This document shows, in pieces, positions 35,520 to 45,349 of a stretch of 64,000 nucleotides of DNA. The notes below the pieces were generated by a model, which did no database searches, was not told the origin of the DNA, and saw only the letters and a program-made list of their open reading frames with translations. A program made the translations under genes and the position numbers. This DNA comes from Protopterus annectens (Eukaryota > Chordata > Ceratodontiformes > Protopteridae), in contig NC_056749.1 in the NCBI RefSeq assembly GCF_019279795.1, positions 581,679,415 to 581,743,414 on the forward strand, written 5' to 3'. How positions within the stretch are numbered: the stretch's first letter is position 1; the number at the start of each line of letters is the position of its first letter.

Positions 35520-35870
35520 TATATATAAATCTACTAGTATTACTCAATTCATGGAAATGTTGACGTGCTTAATATCGACACACACCAACAAAAACACATC
35601 AACATGATTCAGCGTATACTCCAAGGCTAATCCTCAAAAGATGCAAATAAAACAAAATAATTTTTCAGCCCCCTGCATCTGCCATGTGGAGGGCTGCCCC
35701 CCCCCCCGCACTCCCTGCTAATTATATATACTAACTCTGAGATTGCACAATCGCTGGGGAAAGGTCATATTCCCCTAACCAGAGGACTGTTAGATTTCAC
35801 ACAGCTGTCAACCATTCAACCATTTACATATGTTGACCAACATGAGTCAACCATCTAAATTTTGACTTAC
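35520..35870 (-). mobile_element. Hairpin-chain element, copy B
   Basis: The conserved core is on the minus strand at 35668-35745: C and G runs (35698-35710) beside TAATTATATATACTAACTCTG and GATTGCACAATC, the complement of GCGATCT.GGAGTTGGTATA with changes. Flanking halves contain short palindromes (ATGTTGA..TCAACAT at about 35553-35606, and again near 35835-35850). Ends are not sharp. Both sides are bordered by TA-rich sequence. Confidence 0.5.
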
Positions 35871-35880
35871 TCCATCCCTC

Positions 35881-35881
35881 C

Positions 35882-35934
<53 letters not shown>

Positions 35935-35942
35935 ATAGATAG

Positions 35943-35996
<54 letters not shown>
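35881..35996. repeat. (TA)n/(TG)n compound microsatellite
   Basis: Long TA runs with two GT blocks (35917-35933 and 35984-35998). It lies about 320 bases upstream of the PRSS23 coding exon, within the presumed intron. Confidence 0.95.
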
Positions 35997-35998
<2 letters not shown>

Positions 35999-36302
35999 TT
36001 TTACTTTGCAGGAAACATCAGAAAACTCATGGTAGGAAATAGCCAAAATGAACAGAATTTAAGCACTCATATTTCTAGAACAGTTTGTGGTGGAACACAT
36101 TCACAATTGGATTTGCAGTGTCATCCAGAATATTTAGAAATAAGCAGATGTCTGAAAATTATATCAAAGTGTATCATTTCTCTGAAGTCAACCATATTTC
36201 TGCTATCACTGTGTGATTTTTGTATATATTTCTATAACATAATTCAGTTATTTTTGTCTTCAGCTGTCACATTTTATGTACAATGCAATGTAATGATTCA
36301 TG

Positions 36303-36316
36303 TTCTCTTTCAACAG
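36303..36316 (+). other. 3' splice site before the PRSS23 coding exon
   Basis: A pyrimidine-rich tract and CAG (ttctctttcaacag) end at 36316, ten bases upstream of the start ATG at 36327. PRSS23 genes in vertebrates typically have the whole coding sequence in one exon preceded by non-coding 5' exon(s), which fits. The upstream exon and promoter were not identified in this window. Confidence 0.65.
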
Positions 36317-36326
36317 CACCTCCACC

Positions 36327-37412
36327 ATGTTCCACCCAAAAGTACTTCTGCTTCCCCTCTTATTCTTCCACCATCTCCTGCTGTCTGTTGCAACATGGCA
36401 CAAAGACAACATACCAGCTTTCATACCACAATCCACACTGAAGCTAGAGAAACCAAGCTTTTCAGCAAAGCCCCGTCTGGACTTAACAACTCTCTGTGAT
36501 GAAGAGTGTGCTAAGAGAGAGACCCAACCTACACCACAGGATCTTGAAGAAAATCTCTACTATGAGACAGTTTATGCTAATGGCACTCGTACACTTACCA
36601 CTGTGGCTATAGAAAATGTCAATGAGACTGTGACATCATCAGACTGGCATCCAAATGTCAAAAAAAGGCGCAAACGTCAGATTTATGGACTGGATGGAAG
36701 GTTTACCATCCGAGGTAAGAGATTTGTCTTGGACTACCCATTTTCCACCACTGTGAAAATATCAACCGGATGTACAGGAATTCTTGTCTCTGATCGTCAT
36801 ATCCTAACAGCAGCTCACTGCATCCATGATGGCAAAGACTATGTCAAGGGAGCCAAAAAGCTTAGGGTTGGTTTCTTGACTCCAGTCAAAAATGCAACTC
36901 AGCCTGATAGACTGGCAGTTCGATGGGTCAGGGTGAAACGTACACAGGTGCCCAAAGGCTGGATTAGAGGTCCTAATGATATTAGCATGGACTATGACTA
37001 TGCATTGCTTGAACTGCGCAAGCCACATGACCGGCCTTTCATGCTTCCTGCAGTAGCTCCATCTGTGGATGATATGGCAGGAAAGAGAATCCATTTTTCT
37101 GGATTTGACAGTGATCGTCCTGGTGAACTTGTTTACCGTTTCTGCAGTGTAGAAGATGAGACTGTGCATCTGATTTACCAACACTGTGATGCACGACCTG
37201 GTGCTAGTGGTTCTGGTGTTTATGGCAGGGTATGGGACCCAGAATTGAAAAAGTGGCAAAGAAAAATTATTGGGATATTTTCCGGACACCAGTGGCTGGA
37301 GCTTAATGGTGAACATCGTGACTACAATGTAGCTGTCCGTTTCAGTTCTTTGAAATATGCACAAATCTGCTACTGGATTAAAGGAAACCATAAGGACTGT
37401 CATACAAAATAA
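36327..37412 (+). CDS. PRSS23: Serine protease 23 (secreted trypsin-like protease)
   Basis: A 361-residue protein, close to the usual length of about 380. The ATG at 36327 was chosen because it sits in a strong CCACCATG context just after a splice acceptor and starts a signal peptide (hydrophobic LLLPLLFFHHLLLSV, residues 7-21). A propeptide follows, ending at a basic RRKR site (114-117), then a trypsin-fold domain. The triad is His164 (TAAHC), Asp224 (DYDYALLEL) and Ser294 (GASGSG, the PRSS23-type variant of GDSGG). Possible N-glycosylation sites are in ANGT, VNET and KNAT. The C terminus (YAQICYWIKGN) is the family ending. PRSS23 is a conserved vertebrate secreted protease of poorly defined substrate. 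The frame is intact, and it is the only convincing host gene here. Confidence 0.97.
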   Translation: MFHPKVLLLPLLFFHHLLLSVATWHKDNIPAFIPQSTLKLEKPSFSAKPRLDLTTLCDEECAKRETQPTPQDLEENLYYETVYANGTRTLTTVAIENVNETVTSSDWHPNVKKRRKRQIYGLDGRFTIRGKRFVLDYPFSTTVKISTGCTGILVSDRHILTAAHCIHDGKDYVKGAKKLRVGFLTPVKNATQPDRLAVRWVRVKRTQVPKGWIRGPNDISMDYDYALLELRKPHDRPFMLPAVAPSVDDMAGKRIHFSGFDSDRPGELVYRFCSVEDETVHLIYQHCDARPGASGSGVYGRVWDPELKKWQRKIIGIFSGHQWLELNGEHRDYNVAVRFSSLKYAQICYWIKGNHKDCHTK

Positions 37413-38206
37413 AATACTTATGGTACAGTGTTTCCTGTGTTGTACGACAAAGAATGTACTTTGAAAAAAATGTATTTTCAAACATCATCTCAAGCTACTT
37501 TTTAAATTTTTTAACATATAAGCAGCACATATCAACAGTGCTTGATACCCTATGCACCTTTACTAGTAGGAAGACACTGATGGTGTTGGACAGACTTCTG
37601 CTCCAGACACCAACCACACCAGAATTGCACATGACTGTCACTGAACAAAAATCTGACAAAATCTCTCCTGTATCCTAGCAGAAGCTCATCACTGACTGAT
37701 AAAACTGTATAGAGTACTGACTCTTTTCCTCCCAGCTTCACACCATTGGAAAATAATCAAGTTTTGACCTGATTTTTCCACTATTCATGTTGGAACACAT
37801 AGTCAAAATGGGCAGAAGAATATACTTACTGTGAAAGAAGCATCTCATTTGAAATAAAATGAGGTGTGCACTCCTCCAACATATACCTAATAGAAATAAA
37901 GTCTAGAAAAAAGACAGTCTAAGCCCTTTCCCCAGTAAAAGCAGACAATGTGGAACGGAAATCTTGATTCCCAGTCCAGGCAAGATAATATAGTTATTGT
38001 TGGTCAGCTACCCCTTCCAAATATTATCATCTACACACCTACCCTCATATATGCACATAATGAAGTCTATAAAATCAGACTTTCTGTCCACATAGAGGCA
38101 TGCTGTTAGGGCTACTATTTCTAACCTGTCTTTGGACAACATTGTAACCTTCTCTCTTTACAGCCAAACAGTATGTTATCAGACAAGCCAGAAAAATAAA
38201 TGCATA
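37413..38206 (+). other. Probable PRSS23 3' UTR
   Basis: No gene frame. AATAAA signals occur at 37853-37858 and 37895-37900, and another at 39566-39571 beyond a CR1 relic. Any of these could end the transcript, and the sequence cannot decide which is used. Confidence 0.5.
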
Positions 38207-38420
38207 TCATAGAATAAATAGAATGTACAAGGCAACTGGTTCATGTGGCCATTTATACCTTGCCAGCACCCACCTTTCAACCTTACCTCCTTTTTCAAGG
38301 AGCGATAGGGAACGGGTGAATTTACAAATCCCCATCCAATTGTCTACTTCCTTTTTGAAGGAAAATAGTATGTCACATTGCTTGATCTGGAGAAGATCAG
38401 CTCTCCTACAAAACATTTGT
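38207..38420 (-). mobile_element. CR1-like LINE, short decayed 3' fragment (copy 4)
   Basis: The minus-strand frame contains LFSFKKEVDNWMGICKFTRS and SLLEKGG, matching the C-terminal end FKKNLDKWMG..FVPG..SLLDRG of the other CR1-like copies. The octamer tail is not clear. If the PRSS23 transcript uses the poly(A) signal at 39566, this relic would lie in its 3' UTR. Confidence 0.7.
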
Positions 38421-40039
38421 ATAATGTTGGCAGTATGTAGTCCGCAGTCCCCCCTAACATGAACACAAGCAGGCCTATGTAGAACTTGGGCTCTCCCTCA
38501 TTATCTACTCATGTAAAAGTCTGACAGCTTAAACTAAGCTCTCACACCCACCCCTATACACAAGCAACAACAATAGCATAAGTTAGCATATTATCACACC
38601 ATAAACACAAAGCACAGAAGGCTCAGTGTACAAAGACGAGTTAAGGTCAAAACAACAAACATGTCAACAAACAACCATCTGAAGTCAACATGAGTTGGTT
38701 GTTCATTGATACTATCACACCATATTTGCTTAAGAGGAGCACACCAATAGGGCTACTTAAATTATTTTCCCTTCCCAAGAATAAAACAAATGATTGCATT
38801 TGGACATAATTAGACCACGATTAAACTGTGACTCATTCTCCAACTCCCAAAGTATGCATGTGTTTTTTCAGAAGACCAGAATTATAACTGCCCTTTACAA
38901 ACCCCAGTGCAACATTGTGAACTGCCTGCCTGATTTTCTGTTGTTGTCCTCACGTAGAAGCAAACCAACAAATAAATAAATAACAGGTATAATATTGCCC
39001 CAGTCCCATTCATTTGACCATTTTGGGGACTGGATAATGTTGTACTCCATGTCTACAAAACTCTAGTTCATCTTCATGCAGGAACACATAACTGGGAAAG
39101 GCCAGAGCTGCCATACTATCCCAGCTTTCTTGTGCATGCATACATATATGTAAGTAATAAGGCATGAAGGGGTGTGCATTGCACAGATATTACCATAATC
39201 CTAAGGGAGTTGTGAGGAAACAGCTATTTTCTTGGAGTGTAGTAATGTCTGCACAGTGGACACACACACACTCATACACTTGAGTGCTTTGTTGCATTTA
39301 TAAAATGGGAATCTATATTTTTATATACATTGTAAGTTTAAATAAGCAAGTTTAAGTAACAGAATCATTTATTTGATATTGTATTTTGATGTAAAATAGT
39401 CATTCCACAAAAAAACTAACGTTTTTAAGACAGTAAAAACATCTTTTTCTCCAGACTTTAAATAAGACTGCTGCTGCATTCATGGTATTGTCTAAAGAAA
39501 TTGATATTTTGAAGGTTTTACATCAAAATACCAGAAACTGCTAAATTTGATTAATGTATTTATGAAATAAAATGTATTTGTGCAAGTTTAGCAGTTGTAA
39601 ATATTTCCCAGTACTGTTCAAGATAGTAATACCAGTTGAATAGCACAGGAAGCTGTGTCTTCAGCAATCTAAGTTTGGAAATTATTGTTCCATCTTTTTT
39701 TGAAAGACTAGACATATAGCAAAGAGGGTTATGACTATAACCTGCTAACGAGCTTTATTTTAAAGTCATTGGTTGGATTCTCTGTCTCCTACCAGTTAAT
39801 GTTCCTGGGTTACCCTTGAAAAAGGGCACTTGTGTCTTGTAAGTCTTTTGCTGTTAAAGTGCATAAAGTATTAAATGCAGGCTTATAATGTTAACAGTTA
39901 GCAACAATTTTATGCTAAACTTTCATAAAACTCATCATCTTAGTCCACCTGAATGAAAGAAAAAATGCATTCAATACAATAAGCCCACATTGAAAGCAAC
40001 TGTATTGTTAGGCTTCTTAATGAAGTGTAAACACAAACA
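38421..40039. other. No gene recognised; possible distal PRSS23 3' UTR
   Basis: AT-rich, with an AATAAA at 39566-39571. No repeat or coding signal otherwise. Confidence 0.45.
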
Positions 40040-40225
40040 CTGAACCATTACCAACAGTACTGATAAAATATATACATTACTGTAAAAAAGGCATTTTTGC
40101 AGGGGGCAATCCCCCTGCACCCCTGTACCACTGCTACTGTAATGTAAATTAACTCTACGATTGCTGTATCTTAGGGAAAACTGAACCCCTTGGGATAACA
40201 GAATCTTGATCTCTAAATAAAATTC
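40040..40225 (-). mobile_element. Hairpin-chain element, copy C (fragment)
   Basis: A perfect hairpin GCAGGGGGcaatCCCCCTGC (40099-40118) is followed by ACCCCTGTACC and, at 40150-40172, TTAACTCTACGATTGC, the complement of the core word. The short palindrome TTAGGGAAAACTGAACCCC.. follows. The terminal hairpins are not recognisable, so this is probably a decayed or partial copy. Confidence 0.5.
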
Positions 40226-40503
40226 CTGGTATTACAATAGTGATCAGAAGTAAGAGTGTTAATTAAAAGTATGTGGAACACAAGCCTGATACCCATAACT
40301 CTGTCAAGGTTAGCTTGATTTCAAATCATTGCAACAACTCTTAATCAGTAAGTAACTTTGTTTCCCTGCCATTTTCTCTAGTTGTATTATAAAAAAATAT
40401 CAGTATTGCAACTTTGGTATTTCATTTTCTCTGTAATCCCTGGTGATGAAAGCATGGAATATAGATTCTAGAATTTTGGTCATGGAACACAGCTATGAAG
40501 AAT

Positions 40504-40789
40504 AGAAGGCTGCGGTGGTGCAGCGGTTAGCATTGTCACCTCACAGCAAGAGGTTCTCCGGTTTGATTCTCGGCTGGAGCATGTTCTGTGCAGAGTCTGC
40601 ATATTCTCCTTGCAGTCGAGTGGATTTAAAGACATGCAGGTAGGTCCATGCATTTGTGGGTGTGCCTTCCTTGAAGGTTGGGCGCCAGGCTGGCAACTCG
40701 ACACTGTAAATATTCACTGCAATCATTAGCAGACCGAAGTTCCGCTGTGGCAACCTGTTAACTGTGAAAAGCTGAAAGACTAACAAAAC
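40504..40789 (+). mobile_element. V-SINE (tRNA-derived SINE) with 18-bp target duplication
   Basis: The 18-mer aacacagctatgaagaat occurs at 40486-40503 and again at 40790-40807, flanking a 286-bp element. Its head is tRNA-like, with an A-box-like tggtgcagcggttagc and a B-box-like ggtttgattct (40559-40569). The middle has the V-SINE conserved words TCTGTGCAGAGTCTGCATATTCTC and AAAGACATGCAGG (given here only as landmarks). The 3' end reads CCGCTGTGGCAACC...AAAAGCTGAAAGAC, as in zebrafish DANA-type V-SINEs. RNA polymerase III would transcribe it and a LINE partner would move it. The perfect duplication implies a recent insertion. Confidence 0.9.
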
Positions 40790-40807
40790 AACACAGCTAT
40801 GAAGAAT

Positions 40808-43652
40808 GGTGCTGTTTAAAATTTATGTGCACACAAAGTATCAAAGGCATTTGTTATAGCTTTAGACCCAGTTATATAAGTGATGGGAAAAAAACAAATG
40901 GCTTGTCCTTAAAGAAAAAAAGTTAGTGGTACTTTACCACTGCTAAACAAACAATTGTAATCAGAAATATAAACAATGTTGCCCTTGTCTAATGAGGTGG
41001 TGTACATAAGGTAATGTAATTAATTACTGAAATAGTATTTAATATAGAGAATTAGGATCCGGTCTTAGATTATAATCAAGTTGATTTATCAAAATGGATT
41101 CAAGAAAATGAACTCAAGTGAAGCTTGACAGGTGAAGTTCTTGAAACCATTTTGAGAATGTGCAACAAACGGTTCCCTGATTATAATTCTTTGTAATACA
41201 TGGAGGGTTTTAGACACACTGATGTATACCAGTTTAAAAAAATATGCAAGCACAAAGTGTCTAATAGCTTTTGAAGTGGTTGGTTATTAGAGGTGTACTT
41301 TACTTCTGGCTGACATTACTGTAGCAATGTGAGTTGACTCACAACTTTCAAAGCTGTTAGTTAACTTCTGGTGTAGTTCTATGGTACCTGCTGTCTGTGT
41401 GCCAACACAAGATTTACACATATGAACTGCACTACAACAAGTTTTCAAGTATGAACTTTGTTAAAACAAGCTTAGTTTTCTATCAGTTTCAAAGCATAAT
41501 CAATGTGTTCAATGTATTACAATGTTATTTTATTTATTATTTGCTTCAGTTTTAGTTTTACAGCCTAGTTCAAGTGCTTTTTTTTGTGATGCAATCGGTA
41601 TTTGGTGGGGAATTGTTTTAACAGTGTATGGAAAATATTTGTATACGCAGGTAATCAGTAATTTGACTGGGCAGTTCTTCTTGCACATTTTATAATTAAT
41701 TATATTTAATTCCTCCACCATATTTCCAAGTAAGATCAGCACATTTAACTAAATGGATCCTTTTCCTCACCCACACAGCTGATTGCATCAGCAAAGACAG
41801 AACTCTGACTCACCCCTTGTCTAGGAAGTAGAAAAACAAGAATAAACAAAAGGAAGTTGACTGCCAAACAAAGCAGAGGCAAATATTATGACACTGTGGG
41901 TACACATCTACAAAAGCAACAAAAGAAGACAGTGCTTCAGTCACTCTAACACCCAACCAGCTAAAGGAAACCATGTTCATACTGAACTCTCCCAACACAT
42001 CCTTCATAATAACTAGGTAGTATAACTTACAATAGCCCCAAAATCAGATACTTATTATGGTGAGCAGATACGGTGTTGACTCCATGACCCCCTACTTTTG
42101 ATTACATTGACTTCATGAACTGCTAATTATGTAGAGCCCGTCACTTGGCTGGCAATGATCTCTGAGGAGCTCCCATCTCATACATATAATATCTGATTGC
42201 TGAGACAAAAGATAATTTTGCCGTTGACCTTCCCAGATCACTTAACTAGAGAAATCAAATGCAAATGGAATGCACTCCCATTTTCTGTTCCCCTGCCTAA
42301 CTAGGGAGGTGACTGTACAAAGCGATGCCCTTTCCTTTACAAATCAGGAAATCTCTGCCCCTCGCCCAAAAAGGTGCATGCTACAATGACTAAACAAAGC
42401 TTAACCCTTACTCCTTATGAAGTACATCAGTGTTACTGGATTAATTTCTCACTCTCATGCAGCCTAAAAAATAAGGTTTTGAAATAATGACTACCCACGT
42501 GCTTCCTCAAAGTAAGCACCACACAACAGGGACTGGGGCCCTTTTGCTCTGTTCAAACCCCCTTAGTTAGTGTACATCACAGAGCCCTGGCAACAGGGCT
42601 GGCCATATCATCATGTATCCATAATAAAATATATATTTGGGAACTGCTTAAACCTGCAATTCTATCATTCTCTTTCTGCTACATAATGTCACTGAGAACT
42701 GTATTACTTTAGACCCAGTAAGTAATGGACTGCTGGTTACAGTCACATTAGAAGCAGATAAAATTCTCCCCTTACAACAGAATTTCTTGGCAGAAAGTAA
42801 ACAGTCTGAAGCCCTTTTTTTCTCCCTAAGCAATGTACTTCATTCAGGAGGCTGACCTGAAATGTTGACTTTTTCAAAGAACAGTAAAGCAAAAAGTGCC
42901 ATATTTCGCCTTACACGTTCCATGTACTATATCCTAACAATGCTCTGCCTTGCATATAATTCCCTTTTTCAGTATGGTGGGATACATTACTTTGCAGGAG
43001 GCTGACCAGAAGCAGACTAGGACTGTTGTGGTACAATAACGAGATATGTACTGAATTAAGCGCAAACTGCTGGGGACAGAACACTGCACCAGCTTCCTTC
43101 CACTTACCTATTTAGCAGTGTGCCTCTTGGACTTGATATTTTAATCTTTTTCCTTCATATATGGAATTTGCTATTGGGGCTGTTTTTAACTAAAATTTTG
43201 GGCATATTCCCACTTAGGAGCATACTGTCAAAAGTGGACAAAACTTTCCCCTCCTTTTTTCCTTTGACGGACAGCGCTGTGATAAACAAATAGAGCTATT
43301 ACCACCCCAAGTAAATCTGTTTGGAAAGGGACAATTTAACCTTCCTTTACTTATACAAGAAGTGCATAATAAGATTAATTGCAGTTCTAACTCATTACCA
43401 GCTACTACTTAGCTGCTAGCACACATCACTGGACAGATCTGATCCATTCCCAAAATGAATTTTACTGTTGGAAATGGATAAAAAGATAGCCTACTCCATA
43501 ACTAGACTGCCTTTCTGTCCATCTGTCTCTCTCTCTCTCTCTCTCTCTCATTGTACTTTCCTACAGAAATTATCCCAAGTGCTAATCCCCTCCTATGTAA
43601 ATTGAAGAACAGTACTGGACAGGAAATCATTTTGATACTCTACTTATTTACT
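40808..43652. other. No gene recognised
   Basis: About 2.8 kb without supported features, apart from a (CT)n run at 43526-43549. Frames here are short and lack domains. Confidence 0.5.
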
Positions 43653-44252
43653 GAGTTTATATCATGCTGTCGAAAGATGAAAATAGCAAACACTATTTCA
43701 TTGAACCTAAAATATCTAAACCACATAATATCGAACATTCAGAATAGCAAATTTTTTCCTTGGGAAAAAATTTGTTATTCCGAAACACATACACACAACA
43801 CAAGCACACCTAAAAAACATCAATCCACACTCATACACTTATAATCCTATAACTAACCCTACACTAAACTGTACATACACTATCTATCCACTTACCTTAA
43901 CCCAAACCCTAACCCTAAGGTCTATCACTATCGCGCACTCACTTAACCCACCCCTAACCCTAATTCACCTAACCCGCGCCCTAACCCTAACTCACATAAC
44001 CTGCGCCCTAACCCTGACTCACCTAACCCATGCCCTAACCCTAATGACCACACAATCGCACACTTACCTGAACCCGACCCGTAACTTTCCACCACAGTGC
44101 TGAAAATAGCGAAGCCACAGAACCGACCAACCGAATTCTTTCCCTAGGAAAGAATTTGGTGTTCTGCAGCTTCTCTATTTTAGCGTTCACTCAAAACGGG
44201 TCGATATTAGAACATTCGAAGTTTTAAAACTTCAATGTTCTGATATAGACCC
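43653..44252. mobile_element. Hairpin-chain element, copy D, with telomere-like minisatellite
   Basis: TATTTACT flanks it on both sides (43645-43652 and 44253-44260), an apparent 8-bp target duplication. The left end GAGTTTATATCA resembles the complement of the right end (..TGATATAGACCC). Modules in order: a hairpin with arms AATAGCAAATTTTTTCC and its complement (43743-43779); a CA-rich stretch; four 27-bp CCCTAA-bearing units (43938-44044); an 80-bp hairpin (44103-44182, AAAATAG.GAAGC..CAGAAC arms); and a 55-bp terminal palindrome GGGTCGATAT...ATATAGACCC (44198-44252). The G-rich core of other copies is replaced by the minisatellite. No coding frame. Confidence 0.7.
43938..44044. repeat. 27-bp minisatellite rich in CCCTAA
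   Basis: Four units (43938-43963, 43964-43990, 43991-44017, 44018-44044) read approximately CTCACCTAACCC, then GCGCCCTAACCCTAA. Each unit carries two vertebrate telomere-type CCCTAA words, one perfect or near perfect. A further AACCCTAACCCTAAG lies at 43903-43919. It is interstitial and inside copy D rather than at a chromosome end. Confidence 0.85.
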
Positions 44253-44451
44253 TATTTACTTACCCAGAAGGCCATCATAGCACAGGGCCATGACCATTTT
44301 CACAAGTACACAGGTGGAGGCACAGTACTTGAGCAGGATTGGGCTTAGAGTTTTATCTCCACGTAACCCTGCATATTACATCACTGGGCCTAGCTGAAGA
44401 TTTTGATTCCCTATCATCTGCACATTTTAGTATGTATCATTAAGACAGGAT

Positions 44452-45043
44452 GGGTGTGCTTCACTATGTCAAAGTACCACATCATCAAATTTTACTTTAT
44501 TGAGACCAGATTGTTGAAACCCCACTATATCAACAATGCAAATCATCGAGTCCCATTTCATTGAACCTACTCTTGCAGACATTCCCAGAAAGGATTGTGA
44601 AAATAAATAGGTACTACTCAAAAAGACATAAATTTACTTACAGTTTTTAGTACCTTGCTATAGAAGTCAGTTATGGATGACCGTGCTGCAGCTATAAAAG
44701 CAGTTCCTGCATTGGAAAACAGTATGTAAAAAAAATTTTATTGCTGTTTAACATATACCCTTACCCCATTGTAGTGCGATCTTGCAGTTGGTATATAAAA
44801 TATACAGGGGGGTGCAGGGGAGCTTGCCCCCTGCATAACCTTTGACATAGCTATAGTTTTTTGTTAAATTATGTTTGTCAGTTGAGGAGGTGCTCTGACT
44901 GCAGCATGCTGTAAGATTTGGATAGTAGGTTTGAGGAAACGGGAGTCGATGACTTGCGTTGTCGATATAATAAGGTTTCGTTGAACTGGTCTCGATGAAT
45001 TAAAATTCGATGATGTGGTATTTTGATATAGAGAAGTTGACCT
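44452..45043 (+). mobile_element. Hairpin-chain element, copy E, with about 100-bp terminal inverted repeats
   Basis: The left end (44452-44554, cttcactatgtcaaagtacc ...) is the near reverse complement of 44941-45043. Shared words are TACCACATCATC, GAATTTTA and ATCGAGACCAG. Flanks gacaggat and gacaggac match at 7 of 8 positions, a probable target duplication. The conserved core lies at 44775-44840: GTAGTGCGATCTTGCAGTTGG, then GCAGGGGagcttgCCCCCTGC. No coding frame. It is longer than copy F because of a unique internal segment (44560-44760). Confidence 0.75.
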
Positions 45044-45349
45044 GACAGGACATATCTCCAAGTCCATTTTCACCTGTATCTTTAGGATCACTTCAGAGCT
45101 AAACAGGGCTTTTAGTATCATCCCCTCTGACTCAAGCAGAAATACGTCTTCATGAACCGGATATGCTGTTCTCTTCCAAGTAGGGATCTGTAGCTGAGAC
45201 AAAACAGAACTTTGGATTTTTTCCTTTTAATTTCTCCATATCTTTTGGGTTTCTAATACCATGACAGGAATGGACCCTATTCCTAAGTCAAAGTACGATT
45301 AAAGTTCATGAAATTAATATTGTTTCAATCTTTGATGTCAGCCAAAAGT

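Noticed and set aside
35987-36499. 170-residue plus frame overlapping the PRSS23 start
   Set aside because: It begins in microsatellite DNA, crosses the splice acceptor and reads the PRSS23 exon in the wrong frame.
36804-37481. 225-residue minus-strand frame
   Set aside because: Antisense shadow of the PRSS23 coding sequence; no domain, start context or neighbour supports it.
40504-40575. tRNA gene
   Set aside because: The A- and B-box-like words belong to the tRNA-derived head of a SINE with flanking target duplication; a full cloverleaf is not present.
43903-44044. True telomere
   Set aside because: The CCCTAA words are interrupted, form a 27-bp unit and lie inside a transposable element with non-repeat sequence on both sides.
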